Shown: positions 33,834 through 43,544 of the stretch, piece by piece
Position numbering within the stretch: position 1 is the stretch's first letter
Layout of the letters: each line of letters opens with the position of its first letter
Assembly (NCBI GenBank): GCA_009746045.1
Contig: RPFO01002176.1
Location: 197,501 to 259,500, forward strand
Reading direction: 5' to 3'
Source of the DNA: Mesostigma viride
Lineage: Eukaryota > Streptophyta > Mesostigmatophyceae > Mesostigmatales > Mesostigmataceae
DNA length: 62,000 nt
Made by a program: the position numbers and the translations under genes
The notes under the pieces: generated by a model
What the model was told of the DNA's origin: nothing
Seen by the model: only the letters and a program-made list of their open reading frames with translations
Databases searched by the model: none

Positions 33834-35876
33834 ACCTGCACCAGCAGAGCAGTGCATCAGCGACCTATGCTGACGAGCCACGAGGTAGCCATGGCTGACG
33901 GCGGAGCTCATAACTTTCACGTTTGAGCACCAAATTTAGCCGTGAATATCACAATCGATGCGTCTTTCTATGACGCACATGCTGATATAATTTTCCGAAG
34001 CTATTACGCAACATACGATGAGCAAACGCCTCTCGACGCAACGCAGCCTGGCGGCTGCGCTCGGCAATGAAAATACGCCTGCAGCTTCGGCTGCAGCTTC
34101 GCCCACTGGCCCAGATGGCCACGGTGACACTAGTCGTGCACTGGTGCTCGCCCAGCCCCGGGCTTGCCTGGCCATCTGCATCGCCTGAACCTAAGCGCAG
34201 TCGCTCTGCTGAGCCGCACTGGGAAGCGATCGCCTTTGACATCAACGACCCCGGTTACTGGACTCGCCGCCCATCGTACTTCATGGAAGACCTGTTTTTC
34301 GGCACGCACGCCTCGCTTCTAGCCCTGTGCTTGCACCTCACGTCCCACAACCGCGGCCGCTGGCCGGGTGATGGCCAGCTTGCCGACCCCGCCGAGGCTC
34401 TCCCAATCATTCACCGCATGAATCGCCCCAAGCTCCAACGCTTCGCCCTAGCTCTGCTCCCTCCTTGGACGCTCCGAAACCGCGATCTGGGCTTCCCCAC
34501 CGCCCCCCCCCACCTTCCCCACCGAAGCCACCATCCGCACCCTCCTTAATTAAGGAAGCTTTCGAGCAACACGTGACCCCCCTTGCCACAGATGTGGCGG
34601 CAATGGGAGGCACGCTGGCTGCTGAGCTCCGCCCCACCATCCCCACCGCCACCGCCACCCTCCTCGCCTCCACCCCCCCCCCCTCCGCCTCCACCGACTC
34701 CATCACCGCCCAGCTCCGCGACATCGACCAGCGCCTCAAGGATAATGCAAACGCTATCGAGGTCCTGCAGAACACCGCCGGCCTCACCGCCCAGGCGGTG
34801 AAGGACATTGCCGCCAAGCCAGCCCCTGCTGGCCTGGCCGGCGATGCTCCTCCCATCACGACCTGGGCGGATATGCTTAAGCAGCACACCACCTCCACCA
34901 CCTCCGCCGTCGCAGCCCAGCTCCAGCGGCAGACGCTTGACCTCCGCGAGGAGGCCGAGCTCGCCAAGCGCAGCCTTAACGTCATCGTCAAGAACTTCGA
35001 CATGGTGGAAGGTGAGAATTCTGAGAAGCTTGCGCGTGCGTTTGAGAGAGAAATCCTTGGTCGCATGGGCCTTACTGGTGAGATTGAGCTGGTCGCCCAC
35101 CGCCTTCCCCGCGCGCGGGGTAAGGCAGGGCCGCCCCCGCTCCTTCGAACCCGGCGGACAAGCTTTCTTTTCTCCAACGCCGCAAGCGGCTCGAGAAGAA
35201 TCTCTTCACCCTTGACGACGACTTGACCCTGGCGCAGCAACAACGGCGACGGGAGCTATGGCCGACCTACCTCCAGCTCCGGCAGACCAAGGCGGGGCAG
35301 CCGGTGTACTGGAAGGGGGCGGCCATCTACGTCGGCCACAAGCCCTGGCATGCGACCCCCGCGGCCCCAACGACTCCAGACGCCCCAGCTTAGGGGAATA
35401 CAGCGGCAGTAGTGTAGAATAGATAGACCGTGGCCATGTACATGTAAGCCTCCCACAGGCTCTATACCAGCTGATTCACGAGTATTATTTAGCCATGTAC
35501 ATGTGCGCCTATGATGTGCCACACTCCAGATGATGCCTAGCTTTATTTAGTTATGCTGTGCCCATGCAGAGAGCTGCTCTCTGCTGAGATGCCACGCTCT
35601 AGCTCTTGTATCAAGGAGCTCTGCTGAGATGCCACGCTCTAGCTCTTGTATAGCTATGCTGATCTTCCCCCCCATGACAGGCTCCCCCTTAGCTGGGCAT
35701 AGCCTGATAGATCATGGGGATGCAGGTGCCATGGTGCACCTAGAGCAAGTGTCGTTTACATGCCCACCCTTGCAGGAAGTAGCTTAGAATGTATTATAGG
35801 CCATATGCCCCTTCTCAAGGGCTATGTGCTACATATACTCCCAACGGAGTTATGTTCCTCATTAATTAATTTATTA
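33834..35876 (+). mobile_element. Full-length ORF1-only LINE, family B (copy 6)
   Basis: ATTGAT(A/T)CCTGC at 33822-33833 and 35877-35888 fits a 12-bp target duplication with one mismatch. The ATG is at 34018 (reads MSKRLSTQRSL). The protein is recovered in three frames (34018-34186, 34067-34549, then 34465-35226 and onward to about 35392) and is therefore inactivated by several frameshifts. Order: Ala/Ser/Pro-rich N-terminus, HVTPLATDVAAMGG segment, coiled coil, TTSTTSAVAAQLQ linker, RRM-like LNVIVKNF, and C-terminal REL(W)PTYLQLR and YWKGAAIYV. The 3' UTR shares the GATCTTCC...GGTGCACCT...CACCCTTGCAGGAAGTAGC block with family A. It ends in hairpin ACTCC-CAAC-GGAGT (35837-35850) and (ATTA)n. 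No ORF2. Confidence 0.8.
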
Positions 35877-35888
35877 ATTGATTCCTGC

Positions 35889-36616
35889 CTGAGAATGAGA
35901 GATATTCACTGTGCTAAGGGCTACTTGCTGTGATCACAGCGTAGGCCCTGGGGCAGTATGATTTACCTTCTTGAATACTTCGCATGTTTTCATACACAAA
36001 GGGTTATAATGACATTAATTAATCGATTGGTTAATTAATTAATCAATCAATTAATTCAATCAATTAAGTAATTAATTAATTAATTAATTAATTAATAGAC
36101 ACGTGACTGCGTCACGTCAGCATAAGTCCCCAGTGGAGGGGAATGAAATACATGGATTGATTAATTACGTTGAGGTTACGTCGATCGAGTGGCTGACAAC
36201 ATCCGAACCTTGCATGCGAGGACCTCCATCCTCGCTTGCCTTTATGCCAAGCAGTGCCACTAGGTCAGCACCAGCTGGCTGATCCACTCTTGTGGCCCAA
36301 ATTCACCCTCACTCGAGTTACTTTGCAAGTTCACTCAATATCAAGGAGACTATAAGCATAGTTCACTCAATATGAATCAAAGTAAATGCATAAGGCGGCG
36401 CACATGCACGGAAAAACAATCGATCTGCGAGTCTAGATCACATGCAATCAGTCTGCTCGATCGTCAATTACAAATTGTTGGTAGTTTCGCGATGTGTAAT
36501 AGGGGTCGACCGTTCCTCCAAAGGTACCCATGCCGTTGACGCAGTCATGTGAATTAATCTTTAAAAATTGGTCGGCCTAGCTAGCCTAGCTAGCGGCCCC
36601 CCCAAAAAACAATCGC
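35889..36616. other. AT-rich spacer with (TTAA/ATTA)n tract
   Basis: A long ATTA/TTAA/CAAT microsatellite fills about 36015-36096, followed by the inverted repeat ACGTGAC-TGC-GTCACGT at about 36102-36118. No ORF is supported. The end near 36600 is the presumed 3' flank of the membrane-protein gene on the minus strand. Confidence 0.55.
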
Positions 36617-39600
36617 CTAGCTGGTGGAGGCCCTACTGTCACCCCCACTCGTGAGCATCGCGATCAGCCCCGAGTTGTCCACCAGCATGTACAGGTACGA
36701 GGAGAGCGTGAGCGTGAGCTCCCAGCCCAGCGCGCCGTCCAGTCGGCGGCCAAACAGCGAAATCGGCTCCGTCACGTCCAGCGAGCGCAGCTCCCCAATC
36801 ACCTTGTCCACCGTGTTGTGGAGGCGGAACTCGTGCGCCGACAGCGCGTCGCCCACCGCGTCCTTGGCAGAGCCGCCCGCAGGCTGCTGCGCGAACGCAA
36901 CTCCTGCCGCGTCGTTGCCAGACTTGCCAGCCTGCAAGGCGGCCAGCAAAGCGCCAGGTGGCGCCGCCTCGCCGCTCTGCATGGTGACAGACACTTTTGT
37001 GGAGAACGACGCCTTCTTTGTCAGCGACGCCATGGGACTTGCGCTTCCATCCCCGCTCGACGATGTGGGTGCCCCTTCAGCACCGTCGGTGTTCGCGCCT
37101 CCCTTTAGCACGCCCGCCGCGAGGAGACTTGGCAGGTTGCCGCCGCTCCCGCCGCCGCCCTTTGTGCCGGATGCAAGCATCGTGGTGAAGCTCGCGCTAC
37201 GCATCCACCGCGTGCGCGCGGTCTTGCTCTGCTCCAGCCGCAGCCACTGGAGCACGCGGCGCCGCAGGAGCGCCTGGTGCCGCTCACTCTCCTCGTTGCC
37301 CAGGGCCCCCCAGTGGACCACCGCGTGCAGGTAGGGGCCGAGGAAGACCAGCCCGGACGCCAGCATGACGGTCGGGAAGGAGCGCAGGTCCAGCCCGACG
37401 CCCGCGTTGTGCGCGACCAGCGTGCGGTACGCCAGGTAGACAAACTGCGCGCCCAGGATGGCCGCCAGCACCACGACGGTGAAGTAGATGCGCACGACGT
37501 ACGTGCGGCCAAACTCGGTCAGCAGCAGCGCGCGGCAGCGCTCCCACACCACCAGGTTGGCGCCCGTGAGCGAGAGCACCACCGACGGGGGCCCACCGGA
37601 TGCATCCCCCTCCTTCCCTTCCTTGTGGCCCGCCTCCCGGCCCTTCCCTTCCTTGCCCGCCTGCCCAGGTTTCACGTTCTTTCCCATCCTATCTACCTCT
37701 CGGGCTCCCTCTGTGGCCCCAAGCCCGCAAAACCACTTGGCCTCTTTTCCCCGGGCGGGCGCATCCGAATGCTGGGCCGGGGTTGGGGTTTCCTTGGCGC
37801 TTGCTGAGGTCATCCAAAGGGAGCTACGGGCGGCATCCTTCTCCGCTCTCCCCAAGCCAAGGGACGGCTCTCGAACGTCACCGGCCAGCTGTGGGTCGTT
37901 GCTACGGCCGCTCGAGCTTGCCCTATAGATGACGCTGCTGCCATGACCATTGTTGGGCAGCGGCTTGATCGGGCCTACCACGCCGCCTGAAGAAGAGTTT
38001 GTTGTGTCGGCGTTGGCGGGCGCGCGCGGGCACTCGAGCAGCTGGCCCAGCGCGTAGAGCCACTGGTAGCGGCGGCGGAAGTTCTGGATGGAGGCCATGA
38101 CGACGGGGAGGACATACACAGAGAACAGCGCGTGCGTCAGTCCCGTGGCGAGGAACACCAGGAGTGCGACACTTGGCGCCTCGTGGTAGATCCCCCAGGG
38201 CACGCCCAGGACAAAGTGGCGCGAGAAGACCGGGAGGAGGGCGACAATGGCGCTGACGGCGACGCGGGCCGCTGTAACTCCGCTCTCCCCCGTCCCCAGC
38301 ACCCATGATTGCTGCATCTCGCGCTTGAGCTGCTCCGTGGACCGCTTCCCGCCAGCCCCCGCCTTGAACTGTCCGAGCACGATGGCCAACAGGACGGCCT
38401 CGGTGGCCACCTTGACATGGCCGGGGATGCCGCTCTCTGTCACCGCCTCGCGCTGGGGGGACAGCGACCAGTTTGCCGCGTGCCGGCCCAGGATGGCCCT
38501 CATGCTGGTGATGTTCAGCCCGGGCGCCTCCATCTCCAACACGCACGTGGCGGAGCCCAGATCCAGCCCGACACGTGCCGCGGCGAGCCGGATCTCAAAC
38601 TTGGCGAGGTCCGGGTTGTGGAGGAGTGGGATCCAGCCGGAGAGCATCTCCTCGTCGCGCAGGGCTGAGTGGCGCCGCAGGCGAGGCAGCGACGCCGGCA
38701 CGCGCACGGCGTGCTTGGCGGCGATGCCGGCCTTCCAGTAGAGGTAGATGGCGAATGAGAGGGCGACGTCGGGCCAACAATAGCGGGTGACGAGGCCGTT
38801 GGTGGAGCGGTTGGCGTAGAATGCGAGCAAGCTGTGTGCCCATGATGGAAGTGAAAAAAGCATACATGAGATATAGAAGCATATTTGATGGAAGCGATAG
38901 AAGCATATTTGATGGAAGCGATAGAAGCATATTTGATGGAAGCGATAGAAGCATATTTGATGGAAGCGATAGAAGCATATTTGATGGAAGCGATAGAAGC
39001 ATATTTGATGGAAGCGATAGAAGCATATTTGATGGAAGCGATAGAAGCATATTTGATGGAAGCGATAGAAGCATATTTGATGGAAGCGATAGAAGCATAT
39101 TTGATGGAAGCGATAGAAGACAGAAGCTGTGTCAACAATGGAAGATAAAGAAGCATGATTTGCGCGTGGTGGAACAGTAAAGAGGGGCGGAGGGGAGCAT
39201 GGTCGGAAGGGGGGAGGTTAGGAAGCTGACCATTGAGGTAGGCATATGTGGTAGGTCAGCAGGGGGCCGGGTAGAAAGGCGATCCAAGGGAGCGTAGGTA
39301 AGCATACGGGGTGGGGGGTGCGGGCCATGAGGGCGGATGCTGAGGGAACCAGCAACCAGTCCAGTCATTCCATTAAGTGGCCCTGTAGCAACAGCTGGGT
39401 GATGGGCGTGTTGCCACCGTACAAGGGGACAAAGGGAAGCAGGGGACGAGGGGGATTAGCCGTTTAGGTAGCTGGGCGTGGTGGCAGGAGTGTTACAAAT
39501 GGAGGTATCCATGGATCCAGCAGTTGACCACATGCCACTGATAGGAAGATCACTATGCCCCTCTTGGGAGAGGTCACCATACCACTGTTGGGGAAGGTCA

Positions 39601-42600
39601 CTATACCACAGTTGGGAAGGTCACTACTACCCCTGTTGGGGAAGGTCACTGTGATTTGTATACAAAACTGCCCACCAAGCCCTTTGCACAGGTGGGATTC
39701 ACGAGAGCTCAGTCATGGAGCCCGAAAAAGGGTAGTACAAAGAGACAGAGGCCAGTAGGACGGGGGGGAGGGGAGGGGGGCTGAGGGGCTGCGGGATGAG
39801 ATTGCGGTGGATAGGCCACCCATACCAACAAGATGCCGTCTTGTATTGCTACGTAAGGATAGATAGGGTCACCGAACATTTAAATGGTTAGGTAGGGCCT
39901 GGCTGATGGTTCTTTTTTCGACATTACAGGGGCAACCCAAATTTTTCATGGGTGGGTGGGCTTCCCATGTGTGCATGCGAAGAAGGTTGCCAGGACTAGG
40001 TCGACGCAAGACAGTCCAAACGCAGAAAAAAACAGTAATGGAAAGTATAGTGAGCTTTCCATAACATATCAAGTAACGTGCGTGTTTGCAACTTGCCCGT
40101 TGAAACTCCACGGCGGAGCCAATTTTCGGAAGAACCTCACCCTTATGCTTGCAAATTCGGGACAAATTCGGTGGATGGATGGATGGATGGATGGATGTAT
40201 GGATGGATGGATGGATTGACGGATTTTCATCCCCTATTCCTATGTTTTCTCACGTGTACGGCCTTATAAGCTTCGCCAATTCTGGCGAACCTAACGGTTC
40301 TTCCGAAAATTGGCTGCGCCTGATAATTAAGATTATGATGCGCAAGGTATGTATCCGATACACGTTTTCTTGAACAGCGGAGCAATGCATAAGCCCTCGA
40401 TGGAGTTGATGATGGTGGCGATGAGTAGAGAGATAGCGCGAGACAAACGTAGCTACATTGGTTTACATTGGCGCGCATCCCTACAAATGAACGCGGGCTA
40501 GGAAAACCAGGCTATGGATTCCATAGAAATTAGCTAAACACCCCCCATCCTTCCCCATCCTCCACCCAACCAACACACCCACATACCCGGTCATATATGG
40601 CCACAATGAGGTGCTCAACGTGTTGGACATCATCCTCCACGCGGGTGGGCCAATCCCGTTGGTGCCCATGTGCTGGCTGTTGTACAAGAAGTTGCGCGAG
40701 GCAGCCGCAAACTGTGGGGTCCGGCCGCACACACAGTCAGTCACACACACATGTACACACGCACGCCCACACACACACACATGCACGGAAAGCAGAGCTG
40801 GAGCAGCGACGCGGATGATCACAAACCAGGCAGGCAAGTGTGGGAAAATTTAACGTTGCATTGCCACGGCAAAAGCAGTGTGGCACTGTGCACGCTATGC
40901 CACCATGTACACAGCATCCGCATGATCGTGATTCGAACGAGGCAGGCAAGGTTGAGAATACCAAAGGCAGAGCGGGGAAGTGCACGCAGGCCCATCATTT
41001 ATCATAGTTACAGGATCATGGATCCTTAAGCACCGACAATTAAGCACCGATTATCAATCATTGATTGCATGCATTTTTGCTGGCGAGAAAGGCCAGGGTA
41101 GGGTTGGGTTGGGGTGGGTTGGGTTGGGTTGGGTTGGGTTGGGTTGGGTTGGGTTGGGTTGGGTTGGGGTGGGGTGGGTTGGGTTGGGGTGGGTTGGGTT
41201 GGGGGGTTGGGTTGGGGTGGGGTGGGGTGGGGTGGGGTGGGGTGGGGTGGGGTGGGGTGGGGTGGGGTGGGGTGGGGTGGGGTGGGGGTGGGGTGGGGTG
41301 GGGTGGGGTGGGGTGGGGTGGGGTGGGGTGGGGTGGGGTGGGGGGGGGTGGGGTGGGGTGGGGTGGGGTGGGTGGGGTGGGTGGGGTGGGGTGGGGTGGG
41401 GTGGGGTGGGGTGGGGTGGGGTGGGGTGGGGTGGGGTGGGTGGGGTGGGGTGGGGTGGGTGGGGTGGGGTGGGTGGGGTGGGGTGGGGTGGGTGGGGTGG
41501 GTGGGGTGGGGTGGGTGGGGTGGGTGGGGTGGGGTGGGGTGGGGTGGGTGGGGTGGGGTGGGGTGGGGTGGGGTGGGTGGGGTGGGGTGGGGTGGGGTGG
41601 GGTGGGGTGGGGGGGGGGGGTGGGGTGGGTGGGTGGGGTGGGGTGGGGTGGGGTGGGGTGGGGGGTGGGGTGGGGTGGGGTGGGGTGGGGTGGGGGGTGG
41701 GGTGGGGTGGGGTGGGTGGGTGGGGTGGGTGGGGTGGGGTGGGTGGTGGGTGGTGGGGTGGGGTGGGGTGGGGGGGGTGGGGTGGGGTGGGGTGGGTGGG
41801 GGGTGGGGTGGGTGGGTGGGGTGGGGTGGGGTGGGGTGGGGTGGGGTGGGGTGGGGTGGGTGGGTGGGGTGGGGTGGGTGGGTGGGGTGGGTGGGTGGGG
41901 TGGGGTGGGTGGGTGGGGTGGGTGGGTGGGTGGGGTGGGGTGGGGTGGGTGGGGTGGGTGGGTGGGGTGGGGTGGGGGTGGGGTGGGGTGGGGTGGGGTG
42001 GGGTGGGGTGGGGTGGGGTGGGGTGGGGTGGGTGGGGTGGGTGGGGTGGGTGGGTGGGTGGGGTGGGGTGGGGTGGGGTGGGGTGGGGTGGGGTGGGGGG
42101 GGTGGGTGGGGTGGGGTGGGGGGGTGGGTGGGGTGGGGTGGGGGGTGGGGTGGGGTGGGGTGGGGTGGGTGGGGTGGGTGGGGTGGGGTGGGTGGGGTGG
42201 GGTGGGGTGGGGTGGGTGGGGTGGGGTGGGGTGGGGTGGGGTGGGGTGGGTGGGGTGGGGTGGGGTGGGTGGGGTGGGGTGGGTGGGGTGGTGGGGTGGG
42301 GTGGGGTGGGTGGGGTGGGGTGGGGTGGGGTGGGGTGGGTGGGGTGGGGTGGGTGGGGTGACTGCACAGAGCAATTCATGTTTGTTCATAAATGAAAGGA
42401 CTGCCGGGGGGGCGGGGGGGGGGGGGGGGGGGGAGAAGAAGACACAACCCTAGGCCTAACGCTTTCATGATTGCTTGAACGTTCGTCTCAAACGATGGAG
42501 TGATTTGGTACAATTTTCGTTAATGTCGTACCTTTCCTTCCGTATATAGCAGAACTGGAATACTGAAGGGAAGCAAGAGTTGATAGAGGAACTCCTTTAG

Positions 42601-42924
42601 AAATATCCACAGGCGGAAATCGACCTTCTTCTCGGCTTCCCCAGCGACATCGTAGTAAGGGTCAGCGTCCGACGTTTCCAACGACTGGATCTGGTCCATC
42701 TCTTCGGGATCCAATTCGACCCGCAAGGCCGACAAAATTATCTTGGGCACTGTCATTTTGCCCGCATTCATGTCGGCAACTGTACCTGAGGCAGGCTGAG
42801 GATACTGCGAATCTACGTTGCTATCAGCTGCGCATTTGGAAAGACGTACGTCGCAGGACCCGTCTTCACCCCTTTTCTGCACTTCCTTCGGGACAATATG
42901 AGCCCGTCTCTGAATCGGATACAT
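36617..42924 (-). CDS. Multi-pass membrane protein, three exons; possibly GRL/DUF3537-like
   Basis: Exons: 42924-42532, 40711-40587, 38831-36617. Phases 0, 2 and 2 join exactly and give 2733 nt, 910 aa, TAG stop. The true ATG is at 42924 (reads MYPIQRR). All splice sites are GT-AG. Exon 1 has an acidic, soluble N-terminus and a first hydrophobic segment ([16 protein letters not shown]). Exon 2 encodes [11 protein letters not shown]...LWPYMTG. Exon 3 carries about six more hydrophobic stretches, including [41 protein letters not shown] and a final [15 protein letters not shown]. Two long low-complexity loops (Gly/Ser/Lys-rich) separate them. A count near seven, a cytosolic N-terminus and a last helix preceded by [11 protein letters not shown] recall plant and protist GRL (DUF3537) proteins, distant relatives of insect gustatory receptors. 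This is inference from topology only. Introns contain a 1.26-kb pentamer satellite and a 24-bp array. Confidence 0.75.
38873..39112. repeat. 24-bp tandem array, ten near-perfect units
   Basis: The unit is ATAGAAGCATATTTGATGGA plus AGCG, repeated ten times with no visible change. It lies in intron 2 of the membrane-protein gene, starting about 40 bp upstream of the exon 3 acceptor on the coding strand. Since 24 is a multiple of three, open frames cross the array on both strands; I regard these as artefacts. Confidence 0.97.
39540..39655. repeat. Degenerate ~28-bp tandem repeat
   Basis: About four units of the form AGGTCACTATACCAC(A/T)GTTGGGGA occur within intron 2 of the membrane-protein gene. 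No other function is evident. Confidence 0.7.
40117..40315. mobile_element. 199-bp MITE-like unit with perfect 20-bp inverted ends
   Basis: AGCCAATTTTCGGAAGAACC at 40117-40136 is exactly reverse-complemented at 40296-40315. The interior contains a (GGAT)n tract (about 40171-40217). It sits in intron 2 of the membrane-protein gene. No clear target duplication was found, so the true ends may lie further out. Confidence 0.5.
41097..42360. repeat. 1.26-kb GGGGT/GGGT satellite in intron 1 of the membrane-protein gene
   Basis: The array starts as GGGTT units (41101-41175) and changes into GGGGT units with interspersed GGGT and a few longer G runs. The plus strand is almost free of C across the array, and the coding strand is correspondingly CCCCA-rich. 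It is strongly G-quadruplex-prone. It ends cleanly at 42360; a separate poly-G run follows at about 42412-42433. All six-frame ORFs here are repeat artefacts. Confidence 0.97.
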
Positions 42925-42939
42925 TTTCCCACCTAGCAA

Positions 42940-42977
42940 TTGATATTCATATTAATTGATATTCATATTAATATTCA
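42940..42977 (-). promoter_or_regulatory. Direct repeats of ATTGATATTCAT just upstream of the membrane-protein start
   Basis: Two full copies of TTGATATTCATATTAA and a third partial copy (ATATTCAAG) lie immediately upstream of the ATG at 42924. They could be promoter or 5' UTR repeats. The segment 42978-43540 shows no convincing gene. Confidence 0.3.
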
Positions 42978-43544
42978 AGATGTAGTGTTCTAGATGATAA
43001 AGATATCGCCATGCCCTACTATACGGCAACGTACTTAAAGGTTATAGTTTGTTCACGTGCAGGGGACGTTGTACTAGAGTTGTTCGAAAGGAATTCCTGC
43101 GTCGCTCATGGTTCCCAAGGACACTACATAATTTGCCGGCTATTCTGCCATTATATGATATATATAGTCAGCATGAACCCATTCCTCAAATTTATGAGAG
43201 CAACGACTGCCGTGCAGATAATCGCCTTCCGACGCCCAGACAACGCGGGCCAGCAGATTTTCGGCGAGATCCCGGTGAGATGGCGGACGTCAGGCATTAG
43301 GGACCGACTTGGCGCATGGCCGTGACACAGCGCCTTTATAGGTTCCCCTGTGGTGACGCGTGGCAGTGCTGCGGCTGTACCGTATTGCTGTATTGCATTG
43401 TGAGCCCCATTATTATTGTGTCAGCATTATTATTGCAGTACCCGTGACAAGACGTACACGTCCAAAGTCCCAAGTTGCCGCACGTTGCACCTGTCGGCTC
43501 TCAGCTGCTCCCACACAGTCGAATAATAATTACTACCCTATCTA

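Noticed and set aside
38515-39180. Repeat ORFs with IFDGSDRS or MEAIEAYL units
   Set aside because: 24-bp tandem array in an intron; the frames are open only because 24 is divisible by three.
40530-40730. Alternative reading frame of the second membrane-protein exon ([18 protein letters not shown])
   Set aside because: It looks protein-like, but it is out of phase with exons 1 and 3; the other frame joins exactly at both splice sites.
41101-41175. GGGTT repeats as an interstitial telomere
   Set aside because: The unit differs from the common TTTAGGG, TTTTAGGG and TTAGGG telomere repeats and grades into GGGGT; a simple satellite is more likely.
41000-42453. Very long open frames (over 400 codons) on both strands, Gly/Trp/Val-rich or His/Pro/Thr-rich
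   Set aside because: They are translations of the GGGGT satellite; all frames of a stop-free repeat stay open.
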